This document shows, in pieces, positions 17,750 to 30,174 of a stretch of DNA of 60,000 bases. The notes under the pieces were generated by a model, which worked only from the letters and a program-made list of their open reading frames with translations, made no database searches and was not told the DNA's origin. Position 1 is the stretch's first letter, and each line of letters begins with the position of its first letter. A program made the translations under genes and the position numbers. This DNA comes from Symsagittifera roscoffensis (lineage: Eukaryota > Xenacoelomorpha > Acoela > Convolutidae), in the NCBI RefSeq assembly GCF_963678635.1, contig NC_087066.1, forward strand, positions 47,777,129 through 47,837,128, in the 5' to 3' direction.

Positions 17750-18360
17750 GTTTTTGATGAATGGATTACTCTTTTCTGCTCTCCGAATTCCATTTTCTAT
17801 CTTTTCGTTCAGATGTTTGAGTCAATTGTCCCCTTGCTCTGTTTCATCGTTTCTGGACGGTCCTTTATCCCCGCTAGATTTTTCAATTAATGTTTTCGCG
17901 ATGTAATGTCATTGCTTTCCCCGTTAGGCAAGATGCTCGTCCGACACGGGTCGGCCGTGGAGTCTCATAAAATACTTGGTATTGTCTCAAAAAGTTTTTA
18001 ATGCTTTTCTAGTATTAGCGTGGTAAAACATTTTTCCTGTAGGGAATTTTGAGAACCAATTTATGGCTAGGAGTATATACACTTCATTCACCTTTTCGTT
18101 CTTTGTAGAGCCCGCAATATCTACTTTAATTTTTTCATTGGATTCATTTTATTCCTTTAGAGGTTTCTATCCTACTTTTGTAATCAGGGGTTTCAGGTTT
18201 TTACTGATTGTTAAACATGGATTCCATTCTTCTGCCTTGCTGGTGATATTTCGGTGCCTGTGTGGCCACCATGATCATTCGGATGGCAATGAATGTACTA
18301 CTCAGTTGACCCGGGTGTGTTGCGTAGAATACGTCGATGAATCCGTCTCGTAGCATCGCG
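17750..18360 (-). pseudogene. integrase fragment of the Ty3/Gypsy-type element
   Basis: The minus strand around 18,063-18,150 reads VDIAGSTKNEKVNEVYILLA followed by NWFSKFP, the typical first part of a retroviral integrase core (…D.AG……L..D.FSK.P), with Asn in place of the usual Asp before WFSKFP. Downstream sequence is broken by stops and frameshifts. Intervening sequence towards 19,200 is too decayed to read. Confidence 0.5.
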
Positions 18361-19291
18361 CGTATTGTCACGTTTTATAACCTCAGTGGTAGTCTCTCCA
18401 GTGTTGGTGATAATATTTGCCCATTGTTTTGCATCTGTCTTCTTCTTTGTCTCTAAGTTCTTGGAGTATCCTGTCTCTTTTTGTCAGCGCGTCTATTAGT
18501 TTTCGGCTGAAAATTCATGACAGCTTGATTTCTACTTTTTCTGTCAATGTCAACTTGTCTGATGTTTCTGACTTAGCATCTAAAAAGGTTAACAAGGCAT
18601 CTCAGTCTCTAGTTTGTTTCCCTGCTGAGTTTTCGCCGACATCTTGATCGTATTTTGCAACCAAGTTGACCGATGGACAATTCATTTGAATCTGCAATGG
18701 TCTTCATGGGTACATATCATCTCTATCCCGTCTATTGATTTCCCTAAACTTCTCAATCGCCATTGCTTGAGTAAAATTGTTTTTATTAATCTTTATCATT
18801 TTTGGTTTATTGGAAATAAGCATTTCTGAATTCTGTTTATTTTTTTCTGAGTTGTGCAGTTAGAATTATCTGCACTGGATATATAGTGTGTGGACGATTT
18901 CGATCAGCTACTAACCACGTGCGCATTCTGGAATGTTTTACAACTTTTTGAACACTCTGGTTTTTTATCTTGAGCATGTTTGCCTAGTTTTCACGTATGT
19001 CGTTTCTTATACATTCAAGATGCGCTACAACAAACTCTTCAATTTCGATGGCTTAGGCGCTTTTTTTACAGAGTACGCGACAAATAATCAACGAAGCCCA
19101 CTCTGGAACCACCTATATTTTCCAATTCGAACTCAAATGGAAATAACCTATCTATTCACCTTGTCAGTCGGGATTGATATATATTTTTTTGATTAATGTG
19201 ATTACACTATTGACAATATCGGAAAAACTCAAACGACCATACTACGCTCAGTAGTTCTAGGTCGTTCGTCGAATATTTTTGTTCATAAATG

Positions 19292-19715
19292 TTAAAATAG
19301 CGGGACGTAAACGAAAATACGTTTCAGCCTGATTCCGATTTTTGATTTTTGTTCTAATGCACATCCGAGACTGTCAAGCGAAGCATCGCATAAGGTCCTT
19401 GTCTCTCTACTTTGGTCGAAGTGGTTTGTCGAGACGATTCTACTAACTTTTTCTTTTAACAATTCAAATGTTTTGCTGTGGATATATCTGTTCAAAGAAA
19501 TTTTTCGCCGGATTTCAGCAGATGTCAATGGGGTGTGCTGTCTTTTGCAAGCTTGGCAGAAATTTCACAAAGTGTTCAATTGACTCCATGAATGATCGTA
19601 AGTGTTTGTGACTTTTACGAAATCCTAATTTAGTGATCGCGTCTTTTTTGCTAGTTGACGGTTTCGAACCTTCTATATTAAAGCTAAACCCTAGCCATTC
19701 AATGTTTTTTTTCAT
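19292..19715 (-). pseudogene. RT thumb and RNase H start of the Ty3/Gypsy-type element
   Basis: Two overlapping frames (19,515-19,715 and 19,292-19,528) carry IEWLGFSFNIEG, LRSFMESIEHFVKFLPSL and then DASLDSLGCALEQ, the textbook connection from RT thumb to RNase H with its first catalytic Asp. A frameshift near 19,520 separates them. Confidence 0.7.
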
Positions 19716-19778
19716 GAATTGGCATTAAGTAAGGTTAAGGGAGAAGAGTTCAGAATCCAAACTTTTTTAGGCATGATT

Positions 19779-20183
19779 CTAGTTTTCTACTGATGATACA
19801 TGTTTTTCATTTGCCCGTTTTGTAACTATGAGGATATCGTCTAGAAAACAGTACTTACCCCGTAACCCCGAGAGGCTTTTGTTAGCTGGCACATCCGTCA
19901 AGCCAGAAAAAAAAACGTTTGGATTTGGTATGTTCCTGAGGCCTTTCGCCACAATGCTGGAGTTATTATGGTGCTTAACTGTCGGATCCAATGGTAGCTG
20001 GGAGTATGCATTTTTCAAGTCCAATTTCGAGAAATATGGTGGACTCATATTTGGGCGAGTTATCTTTTGTGCAATGCAGTGCATCGGTAGGTCAATTTTT
20101 GGCACTTGGTAGTTGATTTTATGGATCGCTTCATCTAGAATTGTGGAATCTAATGCAAGTTTAATGAACTGATCGCGCTTCAC
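19779..20183 (-). pseudogene. reverse transcriptase core of the Ty3/Gypsy-type element
   Basis: A 134-codon open stretch has FSKLDLKNAYSQLPLD (RT motif A with its catalytic Asp), a degraded middle, and FLDDILIVTK (the Y/F-x-D-D catalytic box). Several short internal segments are missing compared with a full RT, so the protein is shortened even though the frame is open. Confidence 0.75.
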
Positions 20184-20263
20184 TGTAATGACAATAGGTG
20201 ATACAAATTATTTATTGGGACATTTCTCGCATTTCCTGAATTGCTTGTTATCTCGTACGCATT

Positions 20264-21609
20264 TCAGCTCTTCCGGTTTTTGTCCTGTCGATTAACGGGG
20301 CTACCTCTTTCATTTTGGTGTGAGGCTGTAAAATTTTGTAGAAATTTGATTGTGCTGGAAAGTTTCTCGCGAATCCCACCCTGGTAAAAAGACCTACGAA
20401 TTTTTTTTACCAGCTTCAGTTTCAAGTCGCACTCATCCAAAGATAATTTTATAATCTTACCAAAAGTTTTACTGCCATATAATTCCTGGGTCTTTTGTGA
20501 TCCCAGTTTTTTCAGGTAGTTTCTTCCTAAGATCGATTTCAATGCGTTGTCTGCGACGTGGATGTAAGCATTCTCAACCTGCCGACCAGCAGATTGTAGG
20601 TTCGTTACATCGTCCCATAGGTTGAAATGACCGATGAGCAAAGGTCTTTACTGCTGGTGGACTTTCGTCCGGATCATATAAAAATTTGTTGCACTTTCTA
20701 ACACTTTTTCGGCAATTCATGTAGAGTTTTTTGTGGCCACGCTCCCGTTGTTTGCGATAATTATGAATTCCAGTTCGTTCCCCAATTTTGATTGAACTTT
20801 TTTGTCCTTCGATTAATTCATCAGTGGTTGCTCCCAGATCCTTATTATCCACGTGCTGTATCCTGATATTCAATGTTACAGGATAGTTCTTCCGTATCCG
20901 ACCCAGGGTATTTGTTTCCCTTTTGAAACTTTTTTGTTGTTGGGCGTTCCTTTTGATTGACACACCCGTGCAAATTGGTTTTTTCCTCCACAGTTGCTCC
21001 ATTTTTTTCAAAACGCGGCACACGAAGCTTTGGGATTGCTTGACCCTTGTAATCCGCAGCTGCCACATGGATTCGCACCTCTGTCCGCTGGTTTTGCGGA
21101 CTAGATCCGCTACTCAAATAATTCGAATTGTTCTGGTTACTATCTAGGTTTGAATAACTTCTCTTCTCTCTTGAAGCAATTTCCCTGATACAACTCCGTA
21201 TCTTGTTACACAATGTATCTTGTATTTTTTTGCCAGTTTACTTCTTTTTTATGGAATAGATTGCTATTTCTAGACCATGCGCTGGCTCCTATGTCTCTTT
21301 TAGTATTTTTTCTGGATATGTCTGTTTGCTATGTTTAGCGTAATGATATCTCGCAGCCATCTGTCTCCTGTTGTTCCGAGAATGCACACATGGGCGAGAT
21401 CTTTTAGTGTCGCGTGATGTTTTGCACGATTCATAACTTGCTTGCTTCCTGGATTGTAAAACGAATACTTCGGAGGCCATATTAAGATGGGATTTGGAAG
21501 TATCTTCCAAAATTCTCAATAGTGGCATCGTTGTCAACCGGTGTTCCGTTATTTCCACGTTGGCAAATTTTTTTTGCAATTTCCTTTTCCCTTCTTCTCC
21601 TAATGGCAA
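20264..21609 (-). pseudogene. gag/protease region of the Ty3/Gypsy-type element
   Basis: Four overlapping minus-strand frames (21,289-21,609; 20,845-21,213; 20,574-21,068; 20,264-20,641) follow each other with shifts. The last contains ALKSILGRNYLKKLG, similar to the segment after a retroviral-type aspartic protease in which a short peptide is 'locked' before RT. The first holds Cys/His residues that may be a worn zinc knuckle. The catalytic D-T/S-G of the protease is not clearly visible. Confidence 0.5.
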
Positions 21610-22468
21610 GAAAATGTTGGATTTTCAGTGTCTATCCACTATTTCCCAGGGGATGTTATTATGGCACACGCCTATGACCTTGATTGTTTGGCACTCGTTT
21701 TCTCACCTGTGCAGGAGTGCGAAGTTACCTATTTCTCGTTCGCGTGTCGATTGTTGAGTCGGGTTCGCGTGTTCCGGCTCCTCATTTGGTTTGTCTGGTA
21801 ACACTATATCTTTCGGTTTTTTCTTTTTTATTGCACTAGCTCCTCCAACAAAGATCCACGTTCACTTTGCTGAAAATGGTCGAAGTAACACCTGAATTGA
21901 TGATCTTGCTTGTCAAATAAAGTAACAATATCCAGTAATCAAAATTGAATTCAAAAAAGAGTTCTGTTCTTATACACATACAATCTATATAATGCAATCA
22001 CAATCTACATTGAACGACAAAATACAATTTCGAAGTAAAAAAAACACTTCAAACGTGACCGTTTAAGTTGCGCCTTGGGATGAAATAACGTAAATTTTAC
22101 GAATCTAGCAACTACCGACAAGGACATGTTATGACCATCCAGTTAGCATGACTAATAACACTAAAACTACATGTTGCCTTATCCAGCTAGTGAGGCACTC
22201 CAGGCTGATGACATTGTTAAAAACTATAGAAAGTCGACAAAAAGTAAAAGTTTACCGCGGTGATTTCAATTATCTGGACAAACTAACAAATTTCAAACTT
22301 CAAAGGCTTTTTTTTCTCGAAATGGATTAAGATTTTCGAAATGGATTAGGACAATTAGTTAAAATTACACAAAAAATGAGTCTTTTCTGGTTTATTTTAG
22401 TTAATCAAAAGTTACGCAGAAACTACCTGAGCTAAAAAATGAGAAATTAAAAATGGAGACTTATTACA

Positions 22469-22652
22469 CAGCCCAACAAAATTATATGAGAGTAAAATCT
22501 CTATAAAAATGCGCAAAACGTTTCAATTTTGTTTTTACGCATTGCTTTCGATTTTATTAGGAAAGAATGACATTTTTTGGCTATCAATCAGTAATATAAT
22601 CTATTATACAAAACTTTTGAGATTTTACTATCCTATAGTTTTGTTGGGCTAT
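22469..22652. repeat. MITE-like element with about 35-bp inverted ends
   Basis: Ends CAGCCCAACAAAA…AGTAAAATCTC (22,469 onward) and the inverted GAGATTTTACT…TTTTGTTGGGCTA (to 22,652) match with few differences. The interior is AT-rich and non-coding. Confidence 0.6.
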
Positions 22653-23879
22653 ATAGTAAATTTTTTATTTTAAAATTCATACAATTATACCGGTAGTTTC
22701 AGCGTAATTTTTTATTAATAAAAAAAGCGAAATTACACCTTGGTGGGTTAAAACTTTGGTTGTGATTTCCAAAAAATTTGCACAAAAAATTCTGATGAAA
22801 TTTTAAGCCACTTTTCCTCTATCCAACTTTTGTCTAGTCCTAACCCAATTTGAAAACAACGCGTTTGAGTTTTTAAATTTTGTTCGTTGCTTCCGGTTAT
22901 AATTTGAATCACCACTGTATTTCTAAATTTAGTTTCAGCATGAAGGATAGAATTATATCTTGTAACAAACTTATTTGGCAATGTGTTAAATTTGTGAAAC
23001 AATTCTGACTTTCAAGCTGAAACTAAACAAATATAGTTCTTTAAATTGTCAAGTTTGATTTTTGTCGGCGTTTTTTGTGTTTCTACTGATTCGATTCTGC
23101 AGACTGCTGCTGAATGAGAATTATTTTGAAAGAAGTTAATGGTAAAAAGTCTGACCTCTAAGAACGCAATCGATTTGATTTGCTTTTTTGACAGCTGGAT
23201 GTAATTTTGAAAATTCTTTCGCAATTTCAACTCTTAATCACTTTTTCAAAATCACAATTAATTCAGAAAATAAAACGTCCGATAATTTTATTAGAAGCTA
23301 TAATTTAGGTTCCACAGAGCAATCCAGAAACCAGCAAAATATGTTAGTAGTGGTGAGAAGATAATAATTTTGTATTTCTCAGAAAGAGATTAACTTTTGT
23401 TCAGGTTGGTATACAATATATAGTGCCTAGATGCGAAATTTGTGTTTCGGAGAAAGAGAACCCCAACGCACTCCTAATAATATACTATCCAGAATTATGA
23501 GAATAAGGGTAAATTTGGTACAAGTATGATAGTTAGGTTCCTGAAATTACGGTGGGTGCCTAAAGAAAAATTTTTAAGCCTCAAAATTTTCGAAGTCATG
23601 TCTTGCAATTGTTTACTTGTGTTTTTGAAATATTCTCAAAACTTCGGAAGCCATTTTTCATACTTAGGATAAACTGTACAATTCCCTTCAAATCGAGTTG
23701 AGGGGCTCGCTAAACTACCGTTTTTCAGAAATTGACTTCGAGGACAAAAGAAAATGATCTAATTAGTAAAAGAAAAAACGCAATCGATACCAAGCCTGGG
23801 TTGACAAAACATGCTTATGCAGATCCTACAAATTTCATATATGAAGCAAATGTTTATCATACTCTTTCATACAATTTCA
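22653..23879. other. AT-rich stretch without recognisable features
   Basis: Only short open frames with random-looking content are seen. No repeat pairs or splice-bounded exons were recognised. Confidence 0.4.
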
Positions 23880-24980
23880 TTGAGTAGAATTAGGTGTACG
23901 AAAATAGCAAAGTAAGCTTTTTTCCCATACTATAAATTTTTATAAAAAGCAATTTTTCCATACTCTGGAAATAAAATTTGAGCTTTTTCATCAGTATAGC
24001 ATGATAAGCATTTAAGCATTTGTTCCATACTATGGAATTGTATGATAAGCATTTTTCCGTTCTATGAAACTGTATGACAAGCATTTTTTCCATAAATGAA
24101 AATACAAAAACTTTTTGTTTTGAAATTATCCGTTTCATCCGAAAAACTAACCACGGACTTTTTGTCATCAGAAAACCCGGAGTGTAACTGTCAATTACCA
24201 CGCAGATAAACTGTATTTAGTGACTGTAGCCATTTGAGTTAATTTTAACTTGTTCACATAGAATTATGAACCAAAAATGTAACTTTTTAACTATGGCTAG
24301 ATAATTTCTAGTTTGAAAATTTTGGTGGTTGAGAGAAAAGGCCTGTTTTTTTTACAAATTTATTTTTATTTTATAATGAAACAAAAAAATAATAGAAAAT
24401 TTTTTCTGATTTTTGAATTTTTTGGGTAAAAAACTTATCCTGTACTACGTTATAATACAAAAAGTCAAATTTTGCATGCAAAATTGTTTTTCTTCAACTA
24501 TATATTTGAGCACAAAAGCAAGTTTGCAACCAAAAAAGGACTTAAAATTTTTAAACTCAAATTCGTGTTTTTGTTTACGAAAAAATGTATATCATACAAC
24601 TTTCATTTATAGTGAAAACTTTATGATAAGCATTTTTCCGAACAAAATTAAAGTTATGTTTTTGATTCAAAATACCCTCTATCTGAGATAAAATTATTTA
24701 AATCTTTTTTAAGTTATCCGGACACGTTTTTTGGTGATTTTCGACAATTTTATTTTTTCGATGACAAAATGATTATCTTAAAATTTCCATATATGAAGAT
24801 TGTATGATAAGCCTTTTTTACCGAAAAATTTAAGTCATTTTTTATGACCAGAAAGCTTCAAAACAGGCAAATAGACCAAAAATGTTCATTAAAAGTTTTC
24901 AAAGCACTTAAAATATAGTATGAAAAGCATTTTTTCCAGACTTCATAAATGAAACATCATGATTGGCGTTTTTCTTCTAT
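23880..24980. repeat. dispersed short motif cluster TATGATAAGCATTTTTTCC
   Basis: Variants of TATGATAAGCATTTTTTCC or its part 'CCATACT…' recur at least seven times on the plus strand (about 23,915-24,090, 24,622, 24,806, 24,917 and 24,955), at irregular spacing of 20-300 nt. It looks like an old satellite or a worn tandem array with insertions. Confidence 0.5.
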
Positions 24981-25029
24981 GGACGTCAACCCGGGAGAGG
25001 TAGATTATACGGTTGATCCTATAATTGCT

Positions 25030-25262
25030 TTTTCGGGTTCTAGGAGGTAAAAAAGATAAGACGTTGCGACGACAAGACCTTAAGACGACAAAACATTAAG
25101 ACCACAAATATAAAGTAGTTCTTGCAAAATGAGCAGTTCGAATTTAAGGGGTTTAATTTTTTCAGAAATGCAATGTGGAGAATTGCGTCTAGCGTCGTCT
25201 TAAAGTCCCATCAAAAACGGTTGTCGTCTTAACGGGACGTCGTTCTATTTGCCGGTCACCGC
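25030..25262. repeat. small foldback element of the TTAAGACGAC type
   Basis: TTAAGACGAC and GACGACAAGAC words near 25,050-25,095 are inverted near 25,195-25,240 (CGTCGTCTTAA, GTCGTCTTAACGGGACGTCG). The arms are imperfect. It may be a distant relative of the 'GACTTCAAGCCGA' foldback family. Confidence 0.45.
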
Positions 25263-25639
25263 TTTTTCGTGGAATCAAACTATCAAACTTGTACCGTAAA
25301 TTTTGGTGTATGGTGGCCAGTCAATGATCAGAATGGCAGAGTTGTTTGACGATAGACGAGCGAAGTTTACTCAATAAAATTTGTTTGCAAGATAATTAAA
25401 TGCTTTATCTGAACCATTTCATGCTTATTACTGCCGCACATGCACGATTAAAAAGGTATGAAACTTTATTCATAAAACGAAAGGACTATACAAATAATTT
25501 TTACCGCATAGTTATCTGGTAAAACTTCAAATAGTTATATGTTTTGCTTCATAAAGCAAATAAAATATCTTTTTCGCTTCTCAAACTCTCAATGCGATTG
25601 ATTTGTATAGCTTGTAAAATTATATATAATTTTTAATAA

Positions 25640-25905
25640 ACTTATTGCTATTGAGGAAGTGTACGGTTTGATCCTTAAGAAAAAACGAAGAATGCTGTAG
25701 GTTTAATAAAAAGTTTTCTCCAGCTTCCTTCATAAGCTTGCTTGCTTCGATAAAATTTGTATACATAGTTTGCTGTGCGAAATGGAATATGATTTCTCAG
25801 AAGCAGTCTGAGGCGGAAACACTGAAATAAGCGTAATATTTTTGCGGTAGTTTTTTGTGCACACAAAGGAAACCTACTGCGAATTATTCAGCCGACGTAT
25901 AAACT
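25640..25905. repeat. diverged interspersed repeat, copy A, 5' part
   Basis: This sequence is similar over its length to 32,370-32,600 (shared landmarks: GTACGGTTTGA, CAGTCTGAGGC, TGCGTAAT). It is interrupted by the large foldback at 25,915-26,774. Its continuation at 26,790-27,430 pairs with 32,650-32,960. Non-coding as far as I can see. Confidence 0.55.
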
Positions 25906-25914
25906 AGCCGAAAA

Positions 25915-26774
25915 TGGGGAGGGTTCTCATGCTTGAAGGACCGAATGCTTGAAAAGTTTCAACCAATCAAAATCGCTAGGCGTTCCTATTGGCTAAATGC
26001 CTTTTTCACAAAATCGAAGTCAATTTTAACAGAAAATATTTTAAATCAGTGGAAAATAATCAAAAATATTACAAATTGCGGGTTACAACCGCAATACTTA
26101 TCAGATAAATATCAAGTTTTATGAGTTCAAGTTCATGAGAATTTTTCAGTGTTAAAAACTCATCTGCTTATTATCTAATCGGTCAGTATTAACGCTAATG
26201 GCCTGGATTTATTTTCTTACTTTGAGGTTTTCACGATTTACTTTGAGCTTTTGAATACTCAATTCTGATTGGCTGAGAGTAAGCTAAAATAAATTTCAAG
26301 CATTCGGTCCTTCAAGCCTGAGGGAGGCCACCGCCGAAAATGTGCAGAGTATATAAGGTGGCGTCCCTCATGCTTGAAGGACCGAATGCTTGAAATTAAT
26401 TTTAGCTTACTTTCAGCCAATCAGAGTTGACTATTCAAAACCTAAAAATAAATCGCGAAAATCTCAAAGTAAGAAAATAAATCCAGGCCATTAGTGTTAA
26501 TATTGACCGATTAGATAATAAGCAGATGAGTTTCAAGACTGAAAATTTCTCATGATTTTGAACTCATTAATCTTGATGATTATCTGAATAGTAATGCGGT
26601 TGTAACCCGCAATTTGTAATGTTTTTGATTATTTTCCACTGATTTAATACATTTTCTGTTAATATTGACTTCGATATTGTGAGAAAGGCATTTAGCCAAT
26701 AGAAACGCTTAGCGATTTTGATTGGTTGAAATTATTCAAGCATTCGGTCCTTTAAGCATGAGAACCCTCCCCGT
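25915..26774. repeat. large inverted repeat of two about 410-bp MITE copies
   Basis: The left arm (25,915-26,325) and right arm (26,366-26,774) are inverted copies, about 85-90% alike by eye, separated by some 40 nt. Each arm is itself bordered by the same short inverted ends (CATGCTTGAAGGACCGAAT…ATTCGGTCCTT). This is therefore either two back-to-back insertions of one element or a snapped-back duplication. A 22-nt end fragment recurs at 31,362-31,380. Confidence 0.75.
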
Positions 26775-26789
26775 ATATAAGCAAGCCGA

Positions 26790-27430
26790 GAAAGTTACGT
26801 CATCAATAAAACTTGAAATACTTTCGCAACTGCTACATAATTGAGATCTTTGACTATTTCCTCCCTTTTGCACAAACGGTGGGGTATCCGTTACTATGTT
26901 CAAAATTTCATGTGCTTAACCGTTGAACTATTGGAGATTTGTTATTAGGTATCATAAGTGGAGAAATAGTTAACGAGATCCCATAATTGTTACATGAATA
27001 GTATTCAACATTAACGTATTTTTTGCTGATTTATACTTTGGTTGGTTTATAGACCACCACAAAAACCCTTTCGAACAGAAAGACGATGACGGAAAGGTTG
27101 CTCCAGCCACGGAACGTCGGAAAAGCAACGTTTACTTTTCAAGCGAGGAAACAAACAAAGTTTTTTAAACGTTTTTGGCGTTGCTTTCACATTAACTAGA
27201 AATTCAGGGATGAAACTTTGACATGTCATTGATGAAATTGATATTTAGCTTATCGCTGGATTAAAAAAACCGTAGATCGGGGTTCTTAGGGCGTCGATTG
27301 GCCAGTTAATCAGAAGGCGTCAGAGAAGTGTCATAAGGTCCAAACAGTCCCCGTAAAAAGCAGAAGCAGTTTAAAATTCAGGGCTTAGAGTATTTGTTGG
27401 AAAGCTAAGCATCTTAGCTAGGCCCTCAAA
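26790..27430. repeat. diverged interspersed repeat, copy A, 3' part
   Basis: Matches 32,650-32,960 with landmarks TACTTTTCAAGCGA, 'TCCCCGTAAA-AGCA' and GTAAAGCTA/GGAAAGCTA. Together with 25,640-25,905 it forms one repeat copy of about 0.9 kb that was split by the foldback insertion. Confidence 0.5.
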
Positions 27431-27624
27431 TAGGCATTTCTGTGAATGACAACGAGCCGGGTCTGATCCAGACAGTGACGTTAGTAGGCAATTATGATAG
27501 ACATTAAAGCGAGCGAACACAGCAGAAGCAAAGCGACCAGTCAGAAGACAACTTTTGGGCAAATAAGGAGTCACTATTTTTTACAGCACTTAAAATTATT
27601 GTGACGACCTATGAAGAAAACGTA

Positions 27625-28998
27625 ACAAGACTGCTCGTATCAGGGCAATGCCCTGAATGTTTCGGCTGCCTTTTAAGGTTTATGGAGTAGTAGTAACATA
27701 AAAAAAATTACATATAAAAAAAGATAAAACGAAAATTTTTCTTTATAAAATTTGAAATTTTTTTATGAGATCATCCCCCACACGCCATATAGAGTACAAA
27801 AGAATAGATTTCACCCCTTGTAACAAAATCAATTATGGCGAAAAAGCTTCTTTCAACCAATTTGGAGCGATTTCTAAGACGGATTAACTCTCCGCTTATG
27901 CGTTAATAGCGCGAAATATATCGCGCGTTAATTGTCACAAATTGGCCGAAATGGCAATCTTTAAACCCCCGTAACTTTACGGAAAATGATCACAGGGGAA
28001 ATATTTTTTCAAATTTGAGCTCAGGACAACAATGCTTTTCGAATGATACAAAAAAAATTCCGTCAAAAATGGCCAGTTAAAAAGTCGAAATTTGTCTGAA
28101 GAAAAAAAACCCACCCCGAGCACCAATATTCCGTTACTTTCGTATCGAAAGTCGGAACAATAATTATGCTTGGGCCAAATTTTTGTTCAGTCAATTTTCG
28201 TCTTTTACCTACGCGTTTTCACAAAGTTTGTTTATATCTTTTACAAGGTATTGTTTTTCTGAGCTCAAAATTAAAAAGATGTTTCACCCGTAATTTTTTT
28301 GTAAAATTACGGGGCTTTAAAAATTGCTCATTTGGCCAATTTGGGATAATTAACGCGCCAATTGCATTCTTATAACACGCATAAGTGGCGGATTTTTCCG
28401 ATCCAATTTAAATTGAGGCCAGAAATTTAGCCTTATCAAAATAGTACGGGACACTAAATACGCTTTTTGATGAACAAAGAGAAAAAAAAAACGTTTTTGT
28501 TCCGACTTTCAATACGAAAGTAACGGAATATTTGTGCTCGGGTTTTTCAGACAATTTTTTGACGGATTATTTTTATATCACTCAGTAAATATTGCTGTCT
28601 GAGCTTAAATTTGAAAATATATTTCACCGGTTATCAATTTTGTAAAGTTATGGTGATTTGAAGTTTGACATTATGGCCAACTTGGGACAATTTATTGCGT
28701 GGTATATTTCGCGCTATTAACGTGTAAGCGGAGATTTAATGACTCTTAGAAATTATTCTAAATTGGTTGAAAGACGCTTATTTGCCATATTTGATTTGTT
28801 ACAAGGAGCGAAATCTATCCTTCTGTTTTGTATATGGCGTGTGGGGGGATGATTTTTCTAAAAAAAACTCAGAATTGAGAAAAAAAGTCATTTTTAATTT
28901 ATTACATTTAATTTTTAAGTTAATACTGCTCCATAAAACTTAAAAGGCAGTCGGAACCTTCAGGGCTTCGCCCTGATACGAGCAACGAGCAGTCTTGT
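27625..28998. repeat. foldback element with about 520-540-bp arms
   Basis: The left arm 27,625-28,164 is mirrored by 28,484-28,998. The outermost part reads AAGACTGCTCGTATCAGGGC and its inverse, with a CAGGGC…GCCCTG palindrome. The inner part ends with TTCGTATCGAAAGTCGGAAC. The 320-nt centre (28,165-28,483) contains a further partial copy of the arm. There is no open frame for a transposase. Confidence 0.75.
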
Positions 28999-29399
28999 CT
29001 TTTTTCGATAATTTTGTCAATTATTCAACCAAAAAATGTTTTTAGTGACTATACGAGTAGTCTTGTTTTCATTCGATTTGACGCCAAGCAAGGTGTGAAA
29101 CGTAAACAAGTTACTCGTTTACCGCCTAATCCGTTACATTACCCGCCAAAATGCCTTTGTCTCATTTGTTTCGCTCGATTTCAACTTCACTCTCTAGATC
29201 AAACCCGTCTCTTTGTCTTTCACCGGCTTTTATTTTCATAAATCGTGAAAAAATTTTGTTCATTTCATCGCTTGAAAATTTAAAAAGGCAAATTCTATTA
29301 CCTGTGACTGTATGTAAATAAAATGACAGGACATTAAAACAAAGACATTTGTAGACACAAATGAGAAAATTTGTAAGAAAAAAATGAGCGTATAGCCTG

Positions 29400-29547
29400 T
29401 GTCGAGGTGCTCACTTTTTGTCTCGATCAAAATCCGGTATGTTTTGACCGTGCTCGACCCATGCAAAATATGTTTCAACCGTGCTCGACCAAAAAAAAAC
29501 GTGCTCGCCCAAGTAAAATACGTTTTGACTGTCTCGACTACAAAAAA
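29400..29547. repeat. minisatellite on CGTGCTCGACC
   Basis: About five imperfect copies of a 30-nt phrase (CGTGCTCGACC-AAG-AAAATATGTTTTGAC). A longer relative, with about eight copies, is at 33,105-33,370. Both sit in the same interspersed-repeat context. Confidence 0.6.
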
Positions 29548-29835
29548 CTAAGACGGATTAAATATCGCTTACGCGTTAATAGCGCGAAATATATCGAGCA
29601 TTTATTGTCCCAAATTGGCCAAAATGGCAATCTTTTAAACCCTCATAACTTTACGAAAAATGATCACAGGTGAAATATCTTTTCAGGTTTAATTTCATGA
29701 CAAAAAAATCTTTTAAATGATATTAAAAAAATTTGTCAAAAATGGCTAGTTAAAAACTCGAAAATTGTCTGAAAGAAAAAGAACCCACCCCGAGCACAAA
29801 TATTCCGTTACTTTCGTTACGAAAGTCGGAACAAA
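29548..29835. repeat. partial arm copy of the 27.6-29.0 kb foldback
   Basis: Directly repeats the part of the left arm at 27,876-28,162 (landmarks TAATAGCGCGAAATATATCG, GATCACAGG, ATTCCGTTACTTTCG). It diverges by roughly one base in ten. Confidence 0.7.
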
Positions 29836-30042
29836 AATCATAACCATAATGGATCACTCGAGTAGAAATGCTTGAATTATGTGTCGACCGTATCGGTCCA
29901 TAGTGGTCTGCTCTCAACTTTTTGAATCGAACGAAGTCCGTTGTCGAGCTTAGTCGACTCTAACCATTTTGGGTCGACATTGGTGAATTTTTCTGAACCT
30001 CATCGACCTTGCATCTAAGTTCTTTATAATTTTTACTAAAGG

Positions 30043-30174
30043 TTATAATTTGTTGCTATTTTTATAATTTGTTGCTATTTTATAAGTGGTTGCTATTTTC
30101 ATAATTGGCTGCTATTTTTATAAGTGGTTGCTATTTTCATAATTGGTTGCTATTTTTATTATTGGTTGCTTTTT
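30043..30174 (+). repeat. tandem repeat, unit about 19-20 bp
   Basis: Six to seven units of TTGCTATTTTTATAATTGG-type sequence occur in a row with small length changes. Simple minisatellite. Confidence 0.85.

Larger units (their letters stand above)
17640..22205 (-). mobile_element. decayed Ty3/Gypsy-type LTR retroelement
   Basis: On the minus strand, from about 21.6 kb down to 17.75 kb, come gag/protease-like, reverse transcriptase, RNase H and integrase remnants in the Ty3/Gypsy order. Related stretches of about 75 nt, both ending in CTAGTGAG-x-x-ACTCCAG, bracket it at about 17,635-17,707 and 22,133-22,203. They are the only hint of long terminal repeats; most of the LTRs are gone or diverged. 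Multiple stops and frameshifts make it inactive. Confidence 0.6.

Noticed and set aside
23890-24691. Lys/Phe-rich ORFs on both strands
   Set aside because: They arise from the A/T-rich repeated TATGATAAGC motif; codon content is random.
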